From Pseudomonadales bacterium (GTDB lineage Bacteria; Pseudomonadota; Gammaproteobacteria; Pseudomonadales; Azotimanducaceae): a stretch of DNA of 12,107 nucleotides. The notes under the pieces are model-generated. The model was not told the DNA's origin. It did no database searches and was given only the letters and a program-made list of their open reading frames with translations. Position numbers and translations under genes: made by a program. The stretch is taken from NCBI GenBank assembly GCA_028822125.1, contig JAPKEK010000024.1:1-12107 (forward strand), in the 5' to 3' direction. Positions within the stretch are counted from its first letter, which is position 1, and each line of letters opens with the position of its first letter. Of this stretch, positions 1 to 6,602 are shown piece by piece.

Positions 1-2
1 CG

Positions 3-170
3 CACGAGACTATAAACAAGATTGATTCAGGGCAACTACAGTCGGTTGCGCAGGATATGCAAGCCCGGGTCCAGGATTGGCTCGTGCAGAGCGCCGATGT
101 CATTCCTTGGCAGGCTGATCCCCGTTTCCCTAAAATTCCGCATGGCAAGCATGATGATTTTCATTATTGA
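3..170 (+). CDS. C-terminal end of a probable sulfatase (5' partial)
   Basis: An open frame enters from the left edge and ends at TGA 168-170, leaving 55 residues of a gene that starts outside the window. The tail contains VQDWLVQSADVIPWQADPRF. This resembles the C-terminal end of sulfatase-family (alkaline phosphatase superfamily) proteins, which often finish with a helix followed by a W-x-x-x-x-D-V-x-P-W-x-x-D-P-R-F-like stretch. The catalytic Cys/Ser site and metal ligands would lie upstream and cannot be seen. If the call is right, the enzyme hydrolyses sulfate esters. That would fit a locus that also carries a sulfotransferase, although the two are 9 kb apart. The gene converges on the Rieske gene with a 63-bp gap. 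The coding frame is fairly sure; the family call rests on a short tail. Confidence 0.5.
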   Translation, partial: HETINKIDSGQLQSVAQDMQARVQDWLVQSADVIPWQADPRFPKIPHGKHDDFHY

Positions 171-196
171 TGCCCTGGCCGGTCGGTAAATTCAAC

Positions 197-211
197 AGCG
201 CATGCTGCGCT
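197..211. terminator. Short hairpin between convergent genes, possible weak terminator
   Basis: AGCGCA-TGC-TGCGCT is a perfect 6-bp inverted repeat with a 3-base loop, in the 63-bp gap between the converging sulfatase tail and the Rieske gene. No T-tract follows on either strand, so it is at best a weak or factor-assisted terminator. Confidence 0.25.
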
Positions 212-233
212 AAACGGGCTCTCGTAAGGCAGG

Positions 234-1430
234 CTAATTACTGATGTATTGCAGCGGATCCAGACCTAACACGCGATTGTAGGTATTGTGATAGTGATGC
301 AGGGCGGGTTCGTTACGGCCAAAGGTAAAGTGTTTTAACGCGCCCGATGTGGCGCCGGTATGACAGGTGGCGGCTGCTTTATAATCTTCATCTCTGATAA
401 TTTCACTGAAGCCAGCCAGTCTTTCGCTAATGCCTTCTTGAAAATCCTGTGGAACCGCTGGGTTGGTATAAAACGATACCTGTGAAAATGATTCATGCGG
501 GTTGTCTTTATTGGGGTATACCCTTACCAGGGTCGCGCCAGACATTTCCCCTTTTGGTCTGCCAGGTAATCTTCCGCTGGGAATAAGTTGGATGTTTGGA
601 AACAGGTAGTAAACGGGAATAGTGGCTGCTAACAGGTCCCATTCCTGTTCAGGCAGGTCACGAAACAGATCAATTGCCTTGGAGCAAAGCAGCATGCGGT
701 GATTGTTCCCGAAAGTATCATAGCATTGCACATTGCCATAGACATTCTGGCCAAGCGTGTCCTTGTGCAAGACTGGGAAGTGGTAGGTTTCACCGAAGGT
801 GTCAATGGCGAGTTTCCAGTTCATTGGTGTTTGGTAGTTATCCAGGGCACCAAAGCTGAGTTTGTCGAATCCCCAGGAATCTAATTCATCACCCAGATCC
901 CCCAATAGAGCAGCCAGGTCAAATGTCTGGCCGGGCTCAGGATGCACCCAGAGAAGGCCATGTTTTTCTTGAGCCGTGAGTTTTACCAGGTTATAGCAAT
1001 GCTTTTCCACTGGCCCAAAATGATCTTCTTTGGGAACGGATACCAGGTTGCCACTATTGCTGAAGCCCCAACCATGAAACGAGCAGTTGAACGAGAATTT
1101 CTTACCGCGCTGTTCCTGTACCAAAACGGTGCCACGGTGAGTACAGACGTTGACAAAGGCCTGAAACACGCCATCTCTGTCCCGGGTTAGCAGTAACGGT
1201 TTACCTAATTCTGTTGAAGTCATAAACGAGCCAGGCTCTGGCAGATCGCCCGCTAAACCCATGACCTGCGGGTAGGACTGGAACATCAGTTTCCATTCCT
1301 CGGCAGCACGTTCGGCGCAGGTGTATGCGTCAACAGGGTTTATGACGGCGCCACCTGCATCAACATTAATGCCTTGGTCCAGTCGATGCATTAGCAATTT
1401 CATACATTTTATCTGCTCAGCTTGGTTCAT
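234..1430 (-). CDS. Rieske non-heme iron oxygenase, large (alpha) subunit
   Basis: Encodes a 398-residue aromatic ring-hydroxylating dioxygenase or monooxygenase alpha subunit. The N-terminal Rieske [2Fe-2S] domain has ligands C96-x-H98 and C116-x2-H119 (in CTHRG and CSFHGWGF). The C-terminal catalytic domain carries NWKLAIDTFGETYHFPVLH, with the bridging D210 and iron ligands H217 and H222. An acidic residue in RDEDY (347-349) is the likely third iron ligand. In the family, electrons from a reductase and ferredoxin pass through the Rieske centre to the mononuclear iron, where O2 is activated for hydroxylation or demethylation. No beta subunit, ferredoxin or reductase lies in this window, so it probably works as an alpha-only oxygenase with partners encoded elsewhere. 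It is the last of three collinear minus-strand genes, 75 bp after the redoxin. The substrate cannot be told. The ATG at 1430 lacks a strong ribosome site. Confidence 0.9.
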   Translation of the reverse strand: MNQAEQIKCMKLLMHRLDQGINVDAGGAVINPVDAYTCAERAAEEWKLMFQSYPQVMGLAGDLPEPGSFMTSTELGKPLLLTRDRDGVFQAFVNVCTHRGTVLVQEQRGKKFSFNCSFHGWGFSNSGNLVSVPKEDHFGPVEKHCYNLVKLTAQEKHGLLWVHPEPGQTFDLAALLGDLGDELDSWGFDKLSFGALDNYQTPMNWKLAIDTFGETYHFPVLHKDTLGQNVYGNVQCYDTFGNNHRMLLCSKAIDLFRDLPEQEWDLLAATIPVYYLFPNIQLIPSGRLPGRPKGEMSGATLVRVYPNKDNPHESFSQVSFYTNPAVPQDFQEGISERLAGFSEIIRDEDYKAAATCHTGATSGALKHFTFGRNEPALHHYHNTYNRVLGLDPLQYISN

Positions 1431-1505
1431 AATCGAGAGACTGGTAGGTTATCTGAGTTGGTTAATAACTGTAGCATATCCTTATAATTTGATAAATAAT
1501 TAACC

Positions 1506-2177
1506 TCAGCAGGAAGCCTTGGTTAAATCCGTATCCTCACAGCGAAGCCCCTGGAGCTGGGATTCAGCATAGGAGAGTACACCCAGGGCATGGACTCGGG
1601 TTTGATAGGGTTCAATGAAGATTTTGCCAACGACTTTCATGGCCCTGTCAACGACAAATACCCCGGGATAGGGTATGCCATAAGAGGATTGACCAGGTTG
1701 GTAGTTCGTGTTCAGTATATCCAGAGAAATGATACTTTTGGCATCAATGTCTGAGAGTAAAGGGTACTTTATCTGGTGCTTGTTGATGAATACCTGCTGC
1801 AGTTCCGGCGCATCATAAGTAAGCGCTACAATTGAGATCCCCGCTTTCGAAAACAGCTCAGAATTTTCCTGCAGCTGCACCAGCTGCTTCATGCAATACG
1901 GTCACCAATCCACCGATCGGCTGGCAATGAAGATCATACCTTTATCTCCCACAAACGACCGCAGGTCAGAAACAGTTTGTCCCTGATACACAGCCATCAG
2001 CAAAGGGAAGTCTTCACCCGTGTCAATCCCAGGGTTGAAAGCATCGTTATCTGCGTCAACAAACATGCTGTCTGTTAGCCAGCTATGGGTGGTTTGTTTG
2101 AGTGGTTCCCCTTTTTGTTGCTGGGTCAGCAATACCATGGCGATGACAATGACGAGTGGCTGGGTCATTTTTTTCAT
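1506..2177 (-). CDS. Candidate selenoprotein: AhpC/TSA-type redoxin with in-frame UGA in a UxxC motif
   Basis: Read through one in-frame TGA (1902-1904), this is a single 223-residue thioredoxin-fold redoxin. Residues 1-20 form a hydrophobic signal or anchor segment (MKKMTQPLVIVIAMVLL) without a clear Ala-x-Ala cleavage site. At 82-95 the strand IFIASRSVDW leads into [UGA]-P-Y-C. Relatives of this family normally read D-W-C-P-Y-C here, so the TGA replaces the first (attacking) cysteine of the CxxC pair. The downstream half is intact: KQLVQLQ helix, IVALTYDAP strand, and YGIPYPGVFVVD (166-177), the cis-Pro/YPGxFVVD segment typical of AhpC/TSA proteins. The protein ends in a Cys. The ATG at 2177 has a good ribosome site (AGGGG, 7 bases away). 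Two separate ORFs (1902-2177 and 1506-1892) would be a mis-split, because the second starts at Met96 directly after the redox motif. Alternative: an inactivating nonsense mutation or a sequencing error. Confidence 0.72.
1871..1887 (-). promoter_or_regulatory. Candidate bacterial SECIS hairpin downstream of the UGA
   Basis: In the mRNA, numbering the U of UGA as 1, bases 18-24 (GCAGCUG) pair perfectly with 28-34 (CAGCUGC) around the loop GUG at 25-27. The loop starts 21 bases after the UGA and begins with G. This agrees with the general description of bSECIS elements: a small stem-loop inside the coding region soon after the UGA, with a G in the first two loop positions, recognised by SelB. 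Caution: the encoded Q-L-V-Q-L-Q uses CAGCTG twice, itself a palindrome, so part of the pairing may be incidental to the protein sequence. Confidence 0.5.
1902..1904 (-). other. Putative selenocysteine codon (UGA, residue 92)
   Basis: The minus-strand codons read TGG TGA CCG TAT TGC ATG, that is W-UGA-P-Y-C-M. The UGA falls in the N-terminal position of a CxxC-type redox motif, the usual site of Sec in bacterial thioredoxin-fold selenoproteins (UxxC). The flanking frame continues uninterrupted for 91 codons upstream and 131 downstream. Confidence 0.6.
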
Positions 2178-2378
2178 TTGTCGCCCCTAGCTGGCACGAT
2201 TGCTGTTTGGATTGTCTTAGATAGTAGCTCTTCTATAATTGAAAGGCGATCGAATCTTGTACAGTTTGGTTCAGAGCCGACCTGCCAAAGGCCGGTTCCG
2301 TGAGTCGGTGGTATTTCCGCCGTTCTGAACTCATTTAAGCGATACCGTGCCAGCTGTATTTCAAAGAGGGCAGAACAG
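2178..2378. other. Intergenic leader with nested inverted repeats
   Basis: This 201-bp gap lies between the upstream luciferase-like gene and the redoxin, which run the same way. It contains the inverted pair GTTCAGA (2269-2275) / TCTGAAC (2324-2330). Nested inside is CCGAC (2277-2281) / GTCGG (2304-2308). On the minus strand there is also a small ACC-G-GCC-TTT-GGC-A-GGT hairpin. No T-tract follows, so it is not a classic terminator. It could be a structured 5' leader or an operator for the redoxin gene. No confident promoter is visible. Confidence 0.35.
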
Positions 2379-3623
2379 TTACGAAAGTGATGTTTCGCCC
2401 TGGGGCCTGCCGACGCTTCCAGAGATCATATTACGATTGCGTTCTTCCTTCGTTGACACCTGCGTTGGCGCGCCTCTAGCCTTGAAATTAAAGGGTGTAG
2501 TATCAATATCTTCCAGTTCCAGTTCGCCATTGAGTACCGCTTGCTTCCACTGCTGGTGTTCGGCCTCTCGTTCATGGAACTCCGGCATCAATTCTTCAGC
2601 AAACAGCTGCAGACTTGAACAAATATCTTCGTGGGTGTTCTTACCGGCCTGGTTGAGGAGAATGACCTGGTCAACATTGGCTGCTTCCAGCTCAAGGAGT
2701 TTGTTTCTGATAGTTTCTGGTGAGCCTATGAGTTCGCTACCCGAACGTTTTTGACCCGCAGGTGTCTGTTTCCATTCCTGGTATCGTTCCCAGAAGTTTA
2801 CAGAGCCAGGCTTGAAGGGGCCTTCCTTGTTATAGAGTTGTAATGCAAATTGGAAGAAAGTCCAGCCATCCGCCTTCTGCCAGGCCTCCTCGTCAGTCTC
2901 ACAGCACATGAATCCGGAGACGACAGCAATGTTTGGATTCGCCTGATAGTCACATAGTTTTTCCTGATGCCGGGTGAAGGTATTGTAGTAAGCATTAACC
3001 CAGGCGCGGGATGCGTCGATGTCGACAAACTTAAACGAAAGTGCCCCCATGCCTCGGTGGGCCGCGTATCGGATGGTATCTAATTGCGAGCAGGCCACCC
3101 AGAGAGGAGGATGCGGGGATTGCAGGGGTTTTGGAATCACCGCGCGGAGCGGAAATTGAAAGAATTCACCATTATATTCCCAAGCATGATTGTAGAACAT
3201 GGGTAATACGCATTTGACGGCATCTTCCCAGACATCACGTTTGTCTCTGAAGCGCAGATTAAAGGGGTGCAGTTCTGTAACAGAGCTACCCTCACCTATG
3301 CCGAACTCAACTCGGCCATCCGATATGAGGTCTAAGGTGGATACTTTCTCGGCAACCCTGGCCGGGTGGTTTGTTGTCATTTGAATGATACCGTGGCCCA
3401 GTCTTATGTTTTTAGTTCGCTGGCTTGCTGCGGCCAGGAAAACTTCTGGAGCAGAGGAATGTGAATATTCTTCAAGGAAGTGATGTTCGACCTCCCATGC
3501 ATAGTCGTAGCCTAAATCGTCAGCCAGGGCTATTTGATCCAGGGATTGTTTCAGTAGCTGGTGTTCGCTTTTGGCGGTCCAGGGTCTCGGCAGTTGATGT
3601 TCGTAGAAGACTCCAAATTTCAT
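2379..3623 (-). CDS. Luciferase-like (LLM class) flavin-dependent monooxygenase, LuxA type
   Basis: Encodes 414 residues of the bacterial luciferase-like TIM-barrel family, which use reduced FMN and O2 (or sometimes F420) to oxidise organic substrates. Strand beta-1 is MKFGVFYEHQLPRPW. The WEVEHHFLEEY segment has the E-H-H-F (46-49) characteristic of LuxA-like flavin sites. The signature NHPARVAEKVSTLDLISDGR (85-104) is followed by VEFGIGEGS, the usual phosphate/flavin-binding strand-turn. PHPPLWVACSQLDTIRYAAHRGMG is the conserved second-half strand-helix. The polar tail after about residue 370 makes it longer than many relatives. The ATG at 3623 is preceded by AAGG at fitting distance. It heads the three-gene minus-strand group and stands back to back with another luciferase-like gene. 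The reaction (aldehyde, sulfonate, terpenoid or other oxidation) cannot be assigned. Confidence 0.88.
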   Translation of the reverse strand: MKFGVFYEHQLPRPWTAKSEHQLLKQSLDQIALADDLGYDYAWEVEHHFLEEYSHSSAPEVFLAAASQRTKNIRLGHGIIQMTTNHPARVAEKVSTLDLISDGRVEFGIGEGSSVTELHPFNLRFRDKRDVWEDAVKCVLPMFYNHAWEYNGEFFQFPLRAVIPKPLQSPHPPLWVACSQLDTIRYAAHRGMGALSFKFVDIDASRAWVNAYYNTFTRHQEKLCDYQANPNIAVVSGFMCCETDEEAWQKADGWTFFQFALQLYNKEGPFKPGSVNFWERYQEWKQTPAGQKRSGSELIGSPETIRNKLLELEAANVDQVILLNQAGKNTHEDICSSLQLFAEELMPEFHEREAEHQQWKQAVLNGELELEDIDTTPFNFKARGAPTQVSTKEERNRNMISGSVGRPQGETSLS

Positions 3624-3932
3624 TGCTGTGCCTTATCGGTAATTTCTTCTAGCCTACACCTAGATGCAGGTCTCGACAAATCTGATAGTTTGAATAAAGT
3701 GACGCAGTCTGCCAACTAGGTAGGGCGTAAATAAAAAAGGTGTGTTTTAAGGAAACAGTAGAGAACTACTCGCTGACCGGCCTGGTTTAGAGACCGCTGT
3801 TCAGAGATTAACAATCATGGCGGGTTTTCTTTCTTTTAATAATCTGAAGATGGAGTCCTAGCCTTAACCCCTATAAGCTTTGCAGAAGTGTTATGTTTAA
3901 TTGAGTAAAAAAGCGCAAGGGAGCGTTCTTTT
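3624..3932. promoter_or_regulatory. Divergent promoter region between two flavin monooxygenase genes
   Basis: This 309-bp gap separates two divergent genes and must hold both promoters. For the minus strand, TTGGCA (complement of 3710-3715) with a 17-base spacer to CAAACT (complement of 3687-3692) is a possible but weak sigma-70 pair. No convincing pair was found for the plus strand. An imperfect dyad, TTCAGAGATTA (3800-3810) against TAATCTGAA (3840-3848) with a 2-base bulge, could be an operator. Its left arm includes the 7-mer GTTCAGA that recurs in neighbouring gaps. AAGGGAG at 3917-3923 is the ribosome site that decides the TTG start at 3933. Confidence 0.4.
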
Positions 3933-4847
3933 TTGAAAATAGGAATATCAGTCAGTAGTTCTTACCCGCTCAGGGAAGTAACAGAAGGTGCTCGATTTAT
4001 GATCGAACGTACACGAGCAGCGCGTGATGCGGAACTGGATTCGTTGTTTTTGGGGGATCACCACGTCACACCGGTGCCTTATTACCAGAATGTGCCAATG
4101 CTTGGCCGGTTGCTGGCAGAGTGGAGTGATCAACCGTCGGGGGTATTGTTGCTGCTGCCTTTGTGGAATCCTGTGCTGGCTGCAGAGCAATTGGCTAGCT
4201 TGGCCTGTTTATCGAAAGGCAGGCTGATAATGCAGTGTGCTCTGGGAGCGGGTCATGCACAGTTTCAAGGCATGGGCGCGCGTCTGAATTCACGGGCTAA
4301 AAGCTTTGAAGCGTCATTGGCTATTATGAATCGGTTGTGGCGGGGGGAGACGGTGACCTCCAATGGCGAATGGAAAATAAAAAATGCCAGAATTTCGCCA
4401 CTGCCGCCAGCTTCGATAGATGTCTGGATTGGTGCCGGTGCGGATAAAGCACTTGACCGGGCAGCCCGACTGGGCGATGCCTGGCTTGCTGGCCCAGAGT
4501 TGAATTACAGAGATCTGCGGCTGAAGCTGGCCGTATATCAACAGGCACTTGAACGCCATGGCAAGAAACAGCCGGTGACGCTGGCATTACGAAGAGATAT
4601 TTATGTGGCTTCTTCGGCAAAGGACGCAGCGCAAGTCAGGGCAGCTTCAATAAAATCAAACTATCGTGGCATAGCACCTGAGTCACTATTGATTGGTGAG
4701 GCAGGCGCTATTGCATCTGCCTTGCTGGAACTGGAGGATGCAGGATTTACTGATGTCATTATCAGGAACCTGCACCCTGACCAAAGCAAAGCGCTGCAGT
4801 CTACTGAACGACTGGCTGAGGTGCGGCGGCAAGTTTCATCCAGGTAA
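3933..4847 (+). CDS. LLM class flavin-dependent oxidoreductase (short, luciferase-like)
   Basis: Encodes 304 residues starting at TTG, chosen because a strong AAGGGAG lies 9 bases upstream. It is a second luciferase-like barrel, shorter than and distinct from the one at 2379-3623. Visible are the beta-1 strand MKIGISVSSSY, the flavin-site segment LFLGDHHV (DHH 42-44), and NPVLAAEQLASLACLSKGR (79-97), the family signature helix-turn. After it comes LIMQCALGAG, and then VWIGAGADKALDRAARLGDAWL, the second phosphate-binding half. Length and motif style fit the F420- or FMN-dependent oxidoreductases of this superfamily. The cofactor cannot be decided from sequence alone. It is transcribed with the MFS gene 267 bp downstream, possibly from separate promoters. 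The substrate is unknown. Confidence 0.85.
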   Translation: MKIGISVSSSYPLREVTEGARFMIERTRAARDAELDSLFLGDHHVTPVPYYQNVPMLGRLLAEWSDQPSGVLLLLPLWNPVLAAEQLASLACLSKGRLIMQCALGAGHAQFQGMGARLNSRAKSFEASLAIMNRLWRGETVTSNGEWKIKNARISPLPPASIDVWIGAGADKALDRAARLGDAWLAGPELNYRDLRLKLAVYQQALERHGKKQPVTLALRRDIYVASSAKDAAQVRAASIKSNYRGIAPESLLIGEAGAIASALLELEDAGFTDVIIRNLHPDQSKALQSTERLAEVRRQVSSR

Positions 4848-5114
4848 TACCGGTTCAGACTATGGTTTATTGGCAAATACGCGTATGAGTATTAACCCCT
4901 ATCAGGATGCGGATCTGGGATAAAGCTGTAAACGCCTTGCATGCAAATGGCTTGACGTTACAGTTGCTGTCTTCGCTGACATCTTTCTGAAAGGAGCGCA
5001 GCGATAAGGATTTATTGACTGCAGGCGGGTTTGGACCGCATACGGTTTCCTGCCTATGGTAGGTCAAGTTTATGCTGAAGCAGAAGGCTAGAGTTCAGAG
5101 GTTAGTGCATCATT
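4848..5114. other. 267-bp intergenic gap with nested inverted repeat and two GTTCAGA copies
   Basis: No supported gene. GTTCAGA occurs at 4853-4859 and 5093-5099. A three-tier nested inverted repeat lies at 5015-5067 (listed separately). AAAGGAG at 4990-4996 looks like a ribosome site, but no ATG or GTG follows at the right distance. An open frame over this stretch on the minus strand (4867-5067) has no ribosome site and no recognisable family, so it is not called. TTGACT at 5015-5020 with CATACG 18 bases later is a weak candidate promoter for the MFS gene. Confidence 0.4.
5015..5067. repeat. Three-tier nested inverted repeat (possible RNA hairpin)
   Basis: TTGAC (5015-5019) pairs with GTCAA (5063-5067). 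GCAGG (5021-5025) pairs with CCTGC (5049-5053). ACCG (5035-5038) pairs with CGGT (5043-5046) around loop CATA. The arms are nested in order, giving one long interrupted hairpin 48 bp upstream of the MFS start. It could be a leader structure, an operator or a relic repeat. Confidence 0.35.
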
Positions 5115-6434
5115 GTGAAAAATCGATCTTTTTTTGATTACTTAAACTATCGTGAAATTGATTTTATGCCTTCGGGTGGACTGCGCTGGTGGCTGCTGGC
5201 GTTAATTGTTCTGGGTTGGGCTGTTGAACAGTATGAAGCGTTGAAAAATGGGCCGGTACTGGTTTATATACTGGCTGATTTTGATAAATCGCTTGTTGAA
5301 TGGGGCCAGGTCGCTGCAATCGCAGGGCTCGTCTACAGCGCAGGTGCAGTGATTTTGAGCCGCATAGCAGATCGGTTTGGCAGAAGACCGCTGATGATCT
5401 GGCCAGTTTTTGCTTATGCGATCATTTCAGTATTGGGCGCTCTGACCGAGAGTTTCTGGGCGCTCGCTTTTTTATTTGCAGCGGGTGGTTTCATGATGGC
5501 AGGAATGAATCCAGCAGTGCATGCTGCGTCTCGGGATTTGACTCCGAGAATGGGGAGAGCCATGGTGTACGCATGGGTTTCACTGGCCTTCACCATTGGC
5601 GCATTGATGTCAACATTGGTGGCGGCACAGACTTTACCTATATGGCCTGGATGGCGCTCGCAATACTGGATAGCAGCCGGGCTTGCTGGGGTCACCGCCC
5701 TGGTTATCTACGTTTTTTATCGCGATTTAAGTTTGCGGGTAAGAGGGCAGATTCTTGATTCTCGCTTAGATACTTCGGCCCCGGTCATTGACGATCATCA
5801 ACTTGAGTCCGCTTATACAGATGGAAGCCTGGTTTATCGTAGTCCAAGATTGTGGTTACTTTCCCTGGTTATTGTTTTCTGGGCGCTGACCTATGTCACC
5901 GTATCGGGTTATGTGCCTACTTTTCTGGCCCAGCATCACCATCTGGAACCGGCTCGTGCTGCGAGCGTAACCTCTTACTTCTGGATTGTTTTTACCCTGA
6001 GTGTGTTTATCTCGGGTTGGTTGTCAGATCGCTTACTGGTTCGCAAGAGCATTACTGCCTTCGGGGGTGTTTCAACGGGAGCCTGTTTTATGGTCGGGGC
6101 CAATTTGCCCGTCGGCACCAGCGAAGGGTTACTTATTCTGGTCTGGTCGCTTACCGGGTTTTTTGCTGGGTTCATCTATCCGGCCTGGTGTGCCATCTAC
6201 TCTGAAACGGCGGAAAGCATCAGCCCTTTTGGTGTTGGTAGAGCGTTCGGAATCACTGCTACCCTATCTCCAGTTGCAGGATTATTTCTGAATCTCGGTC
6301 TACCCAGGATTGTGGAACAGTGGGGGTGGTCTACCTGGATGATGATAGCCGGGAGTTGCTGCTTCTGCGCAGCGGCACTCGTTAGTGTTGGTAAAGGGCC
6401 GTGGTGGCCAGAAACCAGGTCGCTGGCTTCGTAG
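5115..6434 (+). CDS. Major facilitator superfamily (MFS) transporter
   Basis: Encodes a 439-residue inner-membrane carrier with about 12 hydrophobic segments, starting near WWLLALIVLGWAV. The MFS signature loop between helices 2 and 3 is clear as SRIADRFGRRPLM (82-94). Its echo in the second half is SGWLSDRLLVRK, between helices 8 and 9. A hydrophilic central loop (RGQILDSRLDTSAPVIDDHQ region) separates the two six-helix halves. The family carries small solutes, often aromatic acids, sugars or drugs, driven by the proton gradient. Its place beside a flavin oxidoreductase suggests uptake of that pathway's substrate, which is inference. The GTG at 5115 has only a distant AGAGG. An in-frame ATG at 5166 (residue 18) is the alternative start, also without a good ribosome site. 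It ends before the bidirectional terminator. Confidence 0.88.
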   Translation: MKNRSFFDYLNYREIDFMPSGGLRWWLLALIVLGWAVEQYEALKNGPVLVYILADFDKSLVEWGQVAAIAGLVYSAGAVILSRIADRFGRRPLMIWPVFAYAIISVLGALTESFWALAFLFAAGGFMMAGMNPAVHAASRDLTPRMGRAMVYAWVSLAFTIGALMSTLVAAQTLPIWPGWRSQYWIAAGLAGVTALVIYVFYRDLSLRVRGQILDSRLDTSAPVIDDHQLESAYTDGSLVYRSPRLWLLSLVIVFWALTYVTVSGYVPTFLAQHHHLEPARAASVTSYFWIVFTLSVFISGWLSDRLLVRKSITAFGGVSTGACFMVGANLPVGTSEGLLILVWSLTGFFAGFIYPAWCAIYSETAESISPFGVGRAFGITATLSPVAGLFLNLGLPRIVEQWGWSTWMMIAGSCCFCAAALVSVGKGPWWPETRSLAS

Positions 6435-6546
6435 TGATTCGGCGCGTTTGGCGTGGTTGATAAGGTGGGTAATAGATTAGCCACCTATCCTGTAAATCGA
6501 CCAGACGAGGTTATGACGCACAGCGCGCTGTCACCCCTGCTGGATT

Positions 6547-6597
6547 AAGCCCACCTATAAAAAAGGCGCTTTGAGGCGCCTTTTTATAGGTGGGCTT
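6547..6597. terminator. Bidirectional intrinsic terminator between MFS and TonB-receptor genes
   Basis: A near-perfect long hairpin: the 23-base left arm (6547-6569) pairs with the 22-base right arm (6576-6597), with one bulged A and a 6-base loop. The core GGCGC/GCGCC is flanked by an A6 tract on the left and a T5 tract on the right. It therefore presents a GC hairpin followed by a U-run to transcripts from either direction, as expected between two convergent genes (ends at 6434 and 6603). Confidence 0.88.
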
Positions 6598-6602
6598 TGT
6601 TC

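Noticed and set aside
1506..1892. Separate small gene starting at the ATG at 1892
   Set aside because: This ATG is Met96 directly after the P-Y-C of the redox motif, has no suitable ribosome site of its own, and the frame is continuous with the upstream half except for the TGA. It is the second half of one redoxin.
1902..1904. TGA read as tryptophan (alternative genetic code)
   Set aside because: The position calls for Cys (W-C-P-Y-C), not Trp. The sulfatase tail at 168-170 ends with TGA at a natural C-terminus, so TGA works as a stop in this genome.
4952..4980. Promoter from TTGACG at 4952-4957
   Set aside because: No acceptable -10 hexamer is found at 16-18 bases (GCTGAC and neighbours do not fit).
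4867..5067. Small minus-strand gene of 66 codons
   Set aside because: No ribosome site and no recognisable domain, and it overlaps the inverted-repeat structure in the gap. Its openness is probably incidental.
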